Shown here piece after piece: positions 31,111 to 38,177 of a DNA stretch of 64,000 bases. Origin of the DNA: an uncultured Monoglobus sp. (lineage in GTDB: Bacteria; Bacillota; Clostridia; Monoglobales; Monoglobaceae). The DNA is taken from positions 1 to 64,000 of the forward strand of contig CANRGH010000008.1 in NCBI GenBank assembly GCA_947630135.1, written 5' to 3'. The position numbers were made by a program, and so were the translations under genes. Position 1 is the first letter of the stretch. Each line of letters starts with the position of its first letter. Under the pieces are notes generated by a model, which searched no databases, had not been told where the DNA came from, and worked only from the letters and a program-made list of their open reading frames with translations.

Positions 31111-33174
31111 ATGAAACTGAACGACAATATTCAATACTTAAAAGGAATAGGTGAAAAACGAGCCGAGTTATTTCATAAACTCGGCATTTTCACGTTGGGC
31201 GATCTGCTCTATCACCTCCCGCGCGGCTTTGAGGACCGCACCAACACCCGAAACATCTCCGACCTGATCGACGGCGAGACCGTGTGCGTCAAGGGCCTTC
31301 TGGCCTCGGCCCCGCGCAAGTTCCGCGCCCGCCGAGGCGGTTGGGTTGTGCAGACAACGCTGTCTGACGGCACCGGAATAATGCGCCTGACGTGGTTCAA
31401 CGCGTCGTATATTGACAAAAGCCTCTCCGACCCGGAGGCGGAATACATGTTCTACGGGAAGGTCGGTTACCGCAATATGGCGGCCGAAATGATAAACCCC
31501 GTGATCGAAAAGCTCGAGGCCGAGGGCGGCGGAGCAAAAAAAATGGGTATGATCGTGCCGATCTATCCCGCCACGGCGGGTCTTAACCAGCGCGGCATCC
31601 GCGACGCGGTAAAGCGGGCGCTTGAGAACCTCACCGAGAGTATTCCGGAAATTCTGCCCGAGAGCGTGAGGGCCCGCAACGATCTTGTCGGGATCAACGA
31701 GGCGATAAGGCGCGTCCACGAGCCCGAGGATTTTGACGAGTTTTACAAGGCGCGCCGCCGTCTGGTTTTTGAGGAATTTTTAAAGCTGCAGCTTGGCGTG
31801 TCCACCGTTAAAAGCGTCAAAAAGGCGCGGAAGGCCGCGGTGATAGAGGATGTAAAGTGCATTGCCGAGTTCGCGCGCGGACTCAGCTTTGACCTGACCC
31901 GCGCCCAGAAAAAAGTGATAAACGAGATCGCCGCCGACTTAAAAAGCGGCGTGCCGATGAACCGCCTTGTGCAGGGCGACGTGGGCTCGGGAAAGACGAT
32001 CGTCGCGGCGGCGGCCATGTTCGCCGTGTCACGCGGCGGCTTTCAGTCGGCCATGATGGCGCCGACCGAGATATTGGCCGAGCAGCATTATAAAACCTTA
32101 AAGGCCTGCTTTGACCCGTGGGGAATAAAGGTCGCATTCCTCAGCGGCGGCCAGACCGCCAAGGAGCGGGAGGCGAATATCGAGCTTATCGAGAGCGGCG
32201 AGGCGGCGGTCACGGTCGGCACTCACGCGGTTATAACCGACAAGGTGAATTTCAAAAACCTCGTTTTGTCGATAACCGACGAGCAGCACCGCTTCGGCGT
32301 CGGTCAGCGCAGCAAGCTCATATCCAAAGGAATGAACGTTCACACGCTGGTAATGACCGCGACGCCTATTCCAAGGACTTTGTCGCTTGTGATTTACGGC
32401 GACCTTGACATTTCGATTATTGACGAGCTCCCGCCGGGAAGAAAGCCGGTCAAGACTCTCGCGCTGACCGAGGCGCAAAGACCGAGGCTTTATGATTTCG
32501 TGCTGCGCGAGTTGAACCGAGGCAGACAGGCGTATTTCGTGTGCGCCTTGGTTGAGGACTCTGACGCGGTCGAGGCGAAGGCCGCCTCGGAATATGTGAA
32601 AAAGCTGAGCCGCGGGGTGCTTGCGGGCAGATCGGTCGGCCTGCTCCACGGCAGAATGAAAACGAGCGAGAAAGAGGACGTGATGCGCCGCTTCGCCGCG
32701 GGCGAGATCGAGGCGCTCGTGGCGACCACGGTCATTGAAGTCGGAGTAGATGTGCCGAACGCCACGATCATGGTTATCGAGAACGCCGAGCGTTTCGGCC
32801 TATCGCAGCTTCATCAGCTTCGCGGCCGCGTGGGGCGCGGCGCCGACCAGGCATACTGCGTGATGTTCGGCAACACCAAAAGCGGCGTTGCCAAGGAGCG
32901 CATGCAGGTCATGTGCGAAACAAACGACGGCTTTAAGATCTCGGAAAAGGATCTTGAGATCCGCGGCCCGGGCGAGTTCTTCGGCACGCGCCAGCACGGC
33001 CTGCCCGAAATGAAAATAGGCAACTTTTTCACGGATATGGAGATTTTAAAAGAGACCCAAAGCGAGGCCGCCGAAATTTTAAAAAGCGACCCGTTCCTCT
33101 CCGCCCCCGAGCACAAGCTTCTTCTTGACAGCATAACAAAAACCTTCGCCAAGGCCGGCGATATATTAAATTAA
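31111..33174 (+). CDS. recG: ATP-dependent DNA helicase RecG
   Basis: The 687-residue protein has an N-terminal wedge/OB domain (LKGIGEKRAELFHKLGIFTL, then LLYHLPRGFEDR) and a superfamily 2 helicase core: Walker A LVQGDVGSGKTIVAAAAMFA, the DEQH-type box LVLSITDEQHRFGVGQR, motif III MTATPIPRTLSLVIYGDLDI, and helicase C with VATTVIEVGVDVPNATIMVI, then FGLSQLHQLRGRVGRG. RecG remodels stalled replication forks and Holliday junctions. The length is normal. The ribosome site before the ATG is weak. A bidirectional terminator follows. Confidence 0.96.
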   Translation: MKLNDNIQYLKGIGEKRAELFHKLGIFTLGDLLYHLPRGFEDRTNTRNISDLIDGETVCVKGLLASAPRKFRARRGGWVVQTTLSDGTGIMRLTWFNASYIDKSLSDPEAEYMFYGKVGYRNMAAEMINPVIEKLEAEGGGAKKMGMIVPIYPATAGLNQRGIRDAVKRALENLTESIPEILPESVRARNDLVGINEAIRRVHEPEDFDEFYKARRRLVFEEFLKLQLGVSTVKSVKKARKAAVIEDVKCIAEFARGLSFDLTRAQKKVINEIAADLKSGVPMNRLVQGDVGSGKTIVAAAAMFAVSRGGFQSAMMAPTEILAEQHYKTLKACFDPWGIKVAFLSGGQTAKEREANIELIESGEAAVTVGTHAVITDKVNFKNLVLSITDEQHRFGVGQRSKLISKGMNVHTLVMTATPIPRTLSLVIYGDLDISIIDELPPGRKPVKTLALTEAQRPRLYDFVLRELNRGRQAYFVCALVEDSDAVEAKAASEYVKKLSRGVLAGRSVGLLHGRMKTSEKEDVMRRFAAGEIEALVATTVIEVGVDVPNATIMVIENAERFGLSQLHQLRGRVGRGADQAYCVMFGNTKSGVAKERMQVMCETNDGFKISEKDLEIRGPGEFFGTRQHGLPEMKIGNFFTDMEILKETQSEAAEILKSDPFLSAPEHKLLLDSITKTFAKAGDILN

Positions 33175-33200
33175 AAAACAGCGGTCACCCGCTGTTTTTT
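33175..33200. terminator. Bidirectional terminator between recG and the XRE gene
   Basis: CAGCGG, loop TCAC and CCGCTG form the core of a stem flanked by A on the left and TTTTTT on the right, so it can end transcripts from both sides. It overlaps the end of the minus-strand XRE gene. Confidence 0.8.
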
Positions 33201-33531
33201 ATTGGTTTGTGCGGCAAAGTGCAATACAGTTGTTAATAATTGCCTCAATATATATCAGTTGTTCCTGCGGTAGAGTTGCAAGGTTTTTATAAAGAGTGTC
33301 CTCGTGTTCGGCTTCTTTTCCTGTTAGTAAATAGTCGGCGCTCATATTAAGCGCTTCGCATATTTTTATTATGTTTTCGGGTCTCATGGCCTTTTTGCCG
33401 GTCTCGGCGTAAGAAATCATTTGAGGCGTTACGTCGATTTTTTCCGCAAGAGTCTCCTGTGTCAATCCGAGCTGTTTTCGTTTTGCCGCGATCCGCAGCC
33501 CCATAAACTTTAAAATATCATTTGATTTCAT
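33199..33531 (-). CDS. XRE-family transcriptional regulator
   Basis: The 110-residue protein has an N-terminal HTH_3 domain (residues 9-68: GLRIAAKRKQLGLTQETLAE, KIDVTPQMISYAETGKKAMR, PENIIKICEALNMSADYLLT), then a short helical tail that may dimerise. This is a Cro/CI-type repressor. AAGGAGGCTCAATTA precedes the ATG. It is divergent from the AT-rich island genes, with three similar operator-like sites in between (33553-33632), so it probably controls itself and those genes. The gene is richer in A+T than recG next to it. Confidence 0.9.
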   Translation of the reverse strand: MKSNDILKFMGLRIAAKRKQLGLTQETLAEKIDVTPQMISYAETGKKAMRPENIIKICEALNMSADYLLTGKEAEHEDTLYKNLATLPQEQLIYIEAIINNCIALCRTNQ

Positions 33532-33552
33532 TAATTGAGCCTCCTTACATGA

Positions 33553-33632
33553 TATATACTATAGTTTATATAATATCAAATTTGTTTATGCTAATAAATC
33601 GACTATAATATATAAAATTAAACCATAGTATA
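33553..33632. promoter_or_regulatory. Repeated ACTATAGT-type operator sites between the XRE gene and the island
   Basis: TATACTATAGTTTA (33553-33566) and its near-exact inverse TAAACCATAGTATA (33619-33632) form a 13-of-14 inverted repeat. Each half has a palindromic centre (ACTATAGT at 33557, ACCATAGT at 33622), and a third similar centre (ACTATAAT) lies at 33602-33609. Multiple short palindromes in a divergent promoter region next to an XRE gene are the usual layout of Cro/CI-type operators. The binding protein is inferred to be the adjacent regulator. Confidence 0.6.
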
Positions 33633-33641
33633 AATTTTTTG

Positions 33642-33670
33642 TTGACAAGTGAAGCTTTTTATGATAATAT
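33642..33670 (+). promoter_or_regulatory. Promoter of the AT-rich island genes
   Basis: TTGACA (33642-33647), a 17-bp spacer and TAATAT (33665-33670). The second operator-like repeat ends 9 bp before the -35 box, so a regulator could act on it. Confidence 0.65.
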
Positions 33671-33704
33671 GTATTTAAATTAAAAATTTACAGGAGGAAT
33701 ATCT

Positions 33705-34151
33705 ATGATTTGTAAAAAATGTGGAAATGAAATTGCCGAAAACGAAAAAATATGCAGTAAATGCGGCACTCCAACGGGTAATGTTGCAACAAACGCGGTA
33801 CAGATGAGTAATGAAGCGGCAGATAAATGCCTTGGCTCTTTTATACTTGGTTTGATTGGTGCAATTTTCGGAATAATGGGCGGCCTTTGTACGACGATGT
33901 GTGATGTTACTACAGGGGGGAACGCACCGTTTTTTTTGATATTTTGCGGCAGCATAATTGGTTTGATAGGTGCATGTATGTGTTTAAAACGAACAAAAGT
34001 CGGCTCTGTAATTGAATTGCTTGCCGGCATAATGATAATTATATGTGCTTTTTGTATATCCGGAGCAGAGTTTATGAGTATTATAGCGATGTTACTGTTC
34101 CTTGCGGGAGGAATTGTTGGCGTAGTTTACTCATATGTGCTTAAAAAATGA
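33705..34151 (+). CDS. Zinc-ribbon membrane protein
   Basis: The 148-residue protein starts with a zinc ribbon (CKKCGNEIAENEKICSKCG, residues 3-21, two CxxC pairs). Four hydrophobic segments follow (LGSFILGLIGAIFGIMGGLC, FFLIFCGSIIGLIGACMCL, VIELLAGIMIIICAFCIS, IIAMLLFLAGGIVGVVYSYV). The plan matches zinc-ribbon DUF4064-like membrane proteins of unknown role. CAGGAGGAATATCT precedes the ATG. Its stop overlaps the start of the Lgt-like gene (ATGA), so the two are translated together. The coding sequence is far richer in A+T than the core genes. Confidence 0.8.
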   Translation: MICKKCGNEIAENEKICSKCGTPTGNVATNAVQMSNEAADKCLGSFILGLIGAIFGIMGGLCTTMCDVTTGGNAPFFLIFCGSIIGLIGACMCLKRTKVGSVIELLAGIMIIICAFCISGAEFMSIIAMLLFLAGGIVGVVYSYVLKK

Positions 34152-34909
34152 TACCATATATTTATACTCCGTTTGGACAGATCTCTACTTATGTTATCAT
34201 GGTAGCGTTCGCCTCTTTGATAATGATTTTATCAATTCATATAAGAGTGAAAAAACTTACGAATTACAATTCGGAAGAAACGTATATTTTTCCAAAAATT
34301 GTAATTTCGATGGGAACAGCTTACCTTTTTGCCGCTATTTTTGATGCTTTATTCAAAATACGGAAGAATGGAGGTATAGTTTTTTCCGGAATTACATATT
34401 ATGGCGGATTGATCGGTGCAATAATAAGCATGTACATAATGCTCAGTATTTCCAAAAATAAAACGCAGAATTCGGTGAAACAATGGTTTGATATTTTAAC
34501 GCCGTCTTTGTTGATTTTTCATTTTTTTGGACGATTGGGATGTTTTTTTGCCGGCTGTTGTTATGGTAAAAATACCGATAGTATATTGGGCATACAATTT
34601 CCCGATAATTATGTCGATGGTATTTTTCACAATGGATTAAAATGCTATCCAACTCAATTATTTGAGGCTGTGGCATTACTAATTATATTAGTAATTGTTT
34701 ATAAATCTAAAAATAAATTTGTAATATATATCTTAAGTTATACGATTTTCAGATTTTTTAACGAGTTTTTAAGAGGTGATGAAAGAGGTAGTTTGATAAC
34801 AGGTATATCGCCGGCACAACTAATTTCAATTATTTTGTTTTGCACTATAATTTGTTACAAATGTTATATAACCTATTTTAAAATGGGTAAAAATTTAGAA
34901 AAGACTTGA
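34148..34909 (+). CDS. Prolipoprotein diacylglyceryl transferase-like protein (divergent Lgt paralogue)
   Basis: The 253-residue polytopic membrane protein has about seven hydrophobic segments and Lgt-like landmarks: GITYYGGLIGAIISMYIM where Lgt has the HGGL-type motif, FGRLGCFFAGCCYGK in place of GRxGNFxNxExxG, YPTQLFEAVALL matching the HPSQLYE motif, and FNEFLRGDERG matching the C-terminal R/E region. Lgt attaches diacylglycerol to the lipobox cysteine. Here the His of the first motif is Tyr and the Asn/Glu of the signature are Cys/Ala, so activity on normal prolipoproteins is uncertain. The next gene encodes a lipoprotein. Confidence 0.8.
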   Translation: MIPYIYTPFGQISTYVIMVAFASLIMILSIHIRVKKLTNYNSEETYIFPKIVISMGTAYLFAAIFDALFKIRKNGGIVFSGITYYGGLIGAIISMYIMLSISKNKTQNSVKQWFDILTPSLLIFHFFGRLGCFFAGCCYGKNTDSILGIQFPDNYVDGIFHNGLKCYPTQLFEAVALLIILVIVYKSKNKFVIYILSYTIFRFFNEFLRGDERGSLITGISPAQLISIILFCTIICYKCYITYFKMGKNLEKT

Positions 34910-34921
34910 TAGAGAGGTGGT

Positions 34922-35287
34922 ATGATGAAAAAATTAATAATTGTTTTAACAACAATAATGATGATTTGTGCGTTAAGCGCTTGCGGAGCACCAAAGGAAA
35001 AAGATTTTCTTGGAAGATGGGATGGAACGGAATACGTTAAAATGGGTTATTATTATAATTATAATACAACATATGTATTTTATGAAGACGGTACATACGA
35101 TATGTATAAAAACCGGGAAGGAGAAGAAGACGCAAATTATACATCGGGATATGGCACTTGGTCAATAGTTGATGACAGTCATATTAGAATTGAAGATTAC
35201 GCAGTCGGCCCGGAAGTGCTCGAATTTAAGTTTGACGGAGATAAGCTCTATCTTGATGATGAAGAATATATAAAAGGCGAAATTTAG
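34922..35287 (+). CDS. Small lipoprotein, unknown function
   Basis: The 121-residue product has a lipoprotein signal (KKLIIVLTTIMMICALSACG with the lipobox LSAC; Cys near residue 21). The mature part of about 100 residues is acidic and tyrosine-rich (YYYNYNTTYVFYEDGTYDMY, TSGYGTWSIVDDSHIRIEDY, FKFDGDKLYLDDEEYIKGEI). The pattern of a graded strand-rich domain (FLGRWDGTEY..., YGTWSI, LEFKFDGDKLYL) resembles lipocalin-like DUF5640-type lipoproteins. Two ATG codons lie in tandem (34922, 34925) after GAGAGGTGGT. It follows the Lgt paralogue by 12 bases. Confidence 0.8.
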   Translation: MMKKLIIVLTTIMMICALSACGAPKEKDFLGRWDGTEYVKMGYYYNYNTTYVFYEDGTYDMYKNREGEEDANYTSGYGTWSIVDDSHIRIEDYAVGPEVLEFKFDGDKLYLDDEEYIKGEI

Positions 35288-35327
35288 CTATACAAGCCTG
35301 TAAATAAAAAGTCAATAGGAGGATAAA

Positions 35328-36182
35328 ATGAAAAAAATATTAAAGAAAATAGCAGTGTTACTTATAATATCCGTAATTTGCATAAGCATTACAAATGTAT
35401 TTGCTGATGGCATACAAGTGTTTATTGATGGCAGCTTGGTCACGCTTGCGGATGCGCAAGGGCGTATTGTGGAACCGTTTATACAAAACGGAACAACATA
35501 TGTTCCGTTAAGAGGCATATCAGAGAGATTGGGCTGTAAAGTTGAATGGGATGAGGCGAACAAAACGGTAAAAATCTATAAGGACATAAATCCCGACGGA
35601 AGCGTTTTTCGGAACAATGATAAAGATGTAAAAGTATATATTGACAATGAACTAATTGAGTTAAAAGATGCCAACGGAACAATTGTGAAACCGATAACAC
35701 TCAATGATACAAACTACATTCCGATCAGAGGTGTATCTGAGGCTCTTGGCTGCCAAGTTGAGTGGGACGGCACATTGCAAAGGGTAAGCGTATATAATAT
35801 GACTGTGTCCCCAAACGGAGCCACGCTGGATTTTGTACGGCCATATGAAGAACGCGCCGAACTTTTTTACGAATCCGAAGGAAAATATCTTGAAATTGAC
35901 AATAAAAATTATACAAACGCTATTCGTCCATGGTATGATGATGGCAAGGCACTCTTTAACATAAACGGCAAATATAACAGTGTCAGCTTTGTTGCGGGAT
36001 TTTTGGAAAACAATGAAATAACGGGAGAAATTGATTTTATTGTTGACGGAAACTTGGTCAAGACAATAACGTGTGAACCGTTCACTCCGGCCAGAGAGTA
36101 TCAGGTTGATATTAACAGAGGCTTGCAATTAAAAATTATGATTGATAATAGCGTTGGTTTAGGAAATGTAGTATTTCATTAA
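35328..36182 (+). CDS. Secreted protein with two copper-amine-oxidase-N-type domains
   Basis: The 284-residue protein has a signal peptide (KKIAVLLIISVICISITNVF, cleaved near ADG at residue 27). Two copies of the Cu_amine_oxidN1 fold follow (about residues 27-90 and 100-163), each ending with the same pattern: GTTYVPLRGISERLGCKVEW and DTNYIPIRGVSEALGCQVEW. A C-terminal part of about 115 residues (from about 170) is of unknown type, with jelly-roll-like strand patterns (YNSVSFVAGFLENNEITGEI). The domain is a common surface module in Clostridia and needs no copper. AGGAGGATAAA precedes the ATG. The gene is AT-rich like its neighbours. Confidence 0.85.
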   Translation: MKKILKKIAVLLIISVICISITNVFADGIQVFIDGSLVTLADAQGRIVEPFIQNGTTYVPLRGISERLGCKVEWDEANKTVKIYKDINPDGSVFRNNDKDVKVYIDNELIELKDANGTIVKPITLNDTNYIPIRGVSEALGCQVEWDGTLQRVSVYNMTVSPNGATLDFVRPYEERAELFYESEGKYLEIDNKNYTNAIRPWYDDGKALFNINGKYNSVSFVAGFLENNEITGEIDFIVDGNLVKTITCEPFTPAREYQVDINRGLQLKIMIDNSVGLGNVVFH

Positions 36183-36200
36183 ATTTAAGCAGAGGTTAAT

Positions 36201-36671
36201 ATGTTGAAAAAGGTAAGTAATTTTAAAAAAACAATAGTGTTACTGTTTTGCTGTATGATATTGTTTAGTTTTCATGTTTATGCAGACGATACAATAACAA
36301 TAAAAATGGATGGCAGGGAGATATATTGTGACCAGCCGCCAATAATTGTTAACGGCACAACAATTATTCCTTTGCGTGCTGTAAGTGAGGAAATGGGTTA
36401 TCAGGTTAAGTGGAACGAGCAGTATCAGCAAGTTACAATTATTGATAACGGTAAAGGCTGCGGTGCAGGTATGGATATGTATATAGGGGACACAAAATTA
36501 ATAACCGGCGGCGGTATAAAAACTTTGCCGGTTGCACCTGTTATAATCAATGATAGGACATATGTTCCAATCAGGGTAATAGCGGAAGTTTTGAATTGCA
36601 AGGTAGAGTGGGATGATACCTCAAAAACTGTTGAAATTTACAGCTCATACCGTCCGTCTGATTACTATTAA
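36201..36671 (+). CDS. Secreted protein with copper-amine-oxidase-N-type domain
   Basis: The 156-residue protein has a signal peptide (KTIVLLFCCMILFSFHVYAD) and then two half-copies of the same module as the preceding gene: GTTIIPLRAVSEEMGYQVKW with WNEQYQQVTIIDNG, and DRTYVPIRVIAEVLNCKVEW with DDTSKTVEIY. It lacks the extra C-terminal domain of its neighbour, so it is mostly the module alone. Function is unknown; it may be a surface-bound partner of the lipoprotein or of the preceding protein. It begins 18 bases after that gene and ends the AT-rich operon. Confidence 0.85.
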   Translation: MLKKVSNFKKTIVLLFCCMILFSFHVYADDTITIKMDGREIYCDQPPIIVNGTTIIPLRAVSEEMGYQVKWNEQYQQVTIIDNGKGCGAGMDMYIGDTKLITGGGIKTLPVAPVIINDRTYVPIRVIAEVLNCKVEWDDTSKTVEIYSSYRPSDYY

Positions 36672-36685
36672 TTTTAAGGATGAAT

Positions 36686-36716
36686 AAAACAGCGGCCAAA
36701 TCGGCCGCTGTTTTTT
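36686..36716 (+). terminator. Terminator of the AT-rich island operon
   Basis: ACAGCGGCC, loop AAATC and GGCCGCTGT form a perfect 9-bp stem with A on the left and TTTTTT on the right. Confidence 0.88.
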
Positions 36717-36718
36717 AG

Positions 36719-36814
36719 TTATTGACGTATTTTTTGCTTTAAGGCCTCTTGAAGGACTTGGGAAAAATTTATATTCATTTCAAGTGCCGCGGTATTCAGC
36801 CACGCCGGAATTTT
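36719..36814 (-). pseudogene. hicB: C-terminal fragment of a HicB-type antitoxin gene
   Basis: On the minus strand the frame reads KIPAWLNTAALEMNINFSQV, then LQEALKQKIRQ and a stop at 36719-36721. This is the ribbon-helix-helix end of DNA-binding HicB antitoxins (compare the usual PxWLxxxAxExxINFSQVLQEAL). A stop codon lies just upstream (36815-36817), and nothing else of the gene is found. It is a relic and unrelated in type to the short HicB at 1046, which has no such tail. Confidence 0.7.
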
Positions 36815-36833
36815 TCAAAATTTTAAAATTCTA

Positions 36834-36862
36834 TTGAAATTATTTTATAATTATGATAGAAT
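36834..36862 (+). promoter_or_regulatory. Promoter of the toxin-antitoxin genes
   Basis: TTGAAA (36834-36839), a 17-bp spacer and TAGAAT (36857-36862). Confidence 0.6.
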
Positions 36863-36893
36863 AATTTATAATAAAATCAAAGGAGTGATTTTT

Positions 36894-37157
36894 GTGATCA
36901 TTAAGTCATCTACGGCGCTGAGGAATGACTATTCGAGTATATCGAACTTGGCAAACGAGAGCAGCGAGCCGATTTATATCACCAAAAACGGCGACGGCGA
37001 TATTGTTGTTATGGGAATTGACGCTTTTGAGAGGCGGGAGCAGGTGTATAAGTTAAAGCTAAAGCTTGCGGAGGCGGAGCTTTCGCGGCTCAGAGGCGAG
37101 CCGACCATATCTTTGGAGGAAGCAAGGGCGCGTCTTGTGGAAAAATACAATGTTTGA
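36894..37157 (+). CDS. Phd/YefM-family antitoxin
   Basis: The 87-residue protein follows the Phd/YefM pattern: IIKSSTALRNDYSSISNLAN, ESSEPIYITKNGDGDIVVMG, then IDAFERREQVYKLKLKLAEA. The N-terminal part binds DNA as a dimer and represses the operon, and the C-terminal helix (EEARARLVEKYNV) blocks the toxin. The GTG at 36894 is chosen because AAAGGAG lies 8 bp upstream; an ATG further upstream overlaps the promoter. The stop overlaps the toxin start by eight bases, a normal arrangement. Confidence 0.88.
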   Translation: MIIKSSTALRNDYSSISNLANESSEPIYITKNGDGDIVVMGIDAFERREQVYKLKLKLAEAELSRLRGEPTISLEEARARLVEKYNV

Positions 37158-37473
37158 GATAAAAATACTGAAAACCGCATGGAACGATATTGAGAGAATA
37201 GCCGATCTTCATATGGCGCTGTCCGATCCGAATTCCGCTCGGGCTGTTACTGACGGGATTTTAAACAGCATAGAAAAGTTAAAAGACTTTCCGTCAGGAT
37301 TTCCGACGGTGCCGGAAGATGAAATGTCGGAAGCCGGATACAGGATGGTTATATATAAGCGGTATTTGTCAATTTACAGAATAATTGATGATATTGTTTA
37401 CATATATCGGGTGGTGGACGGCAGAAAAAACTATCCGAAGCTGTTTCGGGGATTTTTAGAGGAGGAAAGATGA
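37150..37473 (+). CDS. RelE/ParE-superfamily toxin
   Basis: The 107-residue protein has the RelE/ParE fold pattern: FEIKILKTAWNDIERIADLH, then a helix ARAVTDGILNSIEKLKDFPS, and the strands GYRMVIYKRYLSIYRIIDDI and VYIYRVVDGRKNYPKLF. RelE-type toxins cut mRNA on the ribosome; ParE-type toxins hit gyrase, and the sequence alone does not decide. R-rich and Y residues near the C-terminus (YRI, YIYRVVDGRKN) are as in RelE relatives. The gene overlaps its antitoxin gene and, at its end, the next membrane protein gene (ATGA). Confidence 0.87.
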   Translation: MFEIKILKTAWNDIERIADLHMALSDPNSARAVTDGILNSIEKLKDFPSGFPTVPEDEMSEAGYRMVIYKRYLSIYRIIDDIVYIYRVVDGRKNYPKLFRGFLEEER

Positions 37474-38135
37474 GCAGAGTTGAGATTATAAAACGTTATA
37501 TTTTGTTGATTATCGGGCTGTTTCTGGCGGCCTTGGGAGTGGCGTTCACGCGGCACGGCGAACTGGGCGTCTCGCCTATCTCGTCGGTGCCGAACGTGCT
37601 AAGCTATAAGTTCACGTTTTTCACCATGGGCACATGGCTGATCATCTGGAACTGCGTTCTGATCGTGGGCCAGATAGTCATTCTTAGGCGGAACTTCAAG
37701 CCGATCGAGCTTTTGCAGGTGCCGCTCTCGTTTTTGTTCGGATATTTTACAGACTTCGGCCTGTGGTGCGTGTCGTATATTCCCGCCGAGGCTTATCCGA
37801 TGCGGCTGCTGATGGTGGTGATCGGCGTGGCGGTTTTGGGCCTCGGCATCTCGCTGGCGTTTATCGCGGGGGTTATCATGAACTCGGGCGAGGCATTCGT
37901 CAAGGCGGTTGCCGATGTGACCGGATTTGAGTTCGGAAACGTCAAGATAGGCTTTGACATATTCTGCGTGCTGAGCGCGGTCGCGCTGTCGCTCATATTT
38001 TTTGATTTCAGAATTGTCGGCGCCCGCGAGGGCACGGTGATTTCCGCCCTGTTCACAGGGGTTATGGTCAAGTTCTTTAACAAAAGACTGAAAGGCCCGC
38101 TGCAAAACACGCTTACGGGAGGAAGCTCCGAATGA
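37470..38135 (+). CDS. YczE/YyaS-like integral membrane protein
   Basis: The 221-residue protein has five or six membrane helices: YILLIIGLFLAALGVAFTRH, GTWLIIWNCVLIVGQIVILR, LLQVPLSFLFGYFTDFGLWC, LLMVVIGVAVLGLGISLAFI and FCVLSAVALSLIFFDF. The motif GELGVSPISSVPNVLSYKF matches the YczE/YyaS group of membrane proteins; their function is unknown. Its ATG overlaps the toxin stop codon. A strong high-G+C bias sets it apart from the AT-rich island upstream. The terminal segment VKFFNKRLKGPLQNTL is basic and cytosolic. Confidence 0.82.
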   Translation: MSRVEIIKRYILLIIGLFLAALGVAFTRHGELGVSPISSVPNVLSYKFTFFTMGTWLIIWNCVLIVGQIVILRRNFKPIELLQVPLSFLFGYFTDFGLWCVSYIPAEAYPMRLLMVVIGVAVLGLGISLAFIAGVIMNSGEAFVKAVADVTGFEFGNVKIGFDIFCVLSAVALSLIFFDFRIVGAREGTVISALFTGVMVKFFNKRLKGPLQNTLTGGSSE

Positions 38136-38177
38136 GCGTCACGATCTTCGCGAAAACGCTGTGCCGCATGTTTTAAA

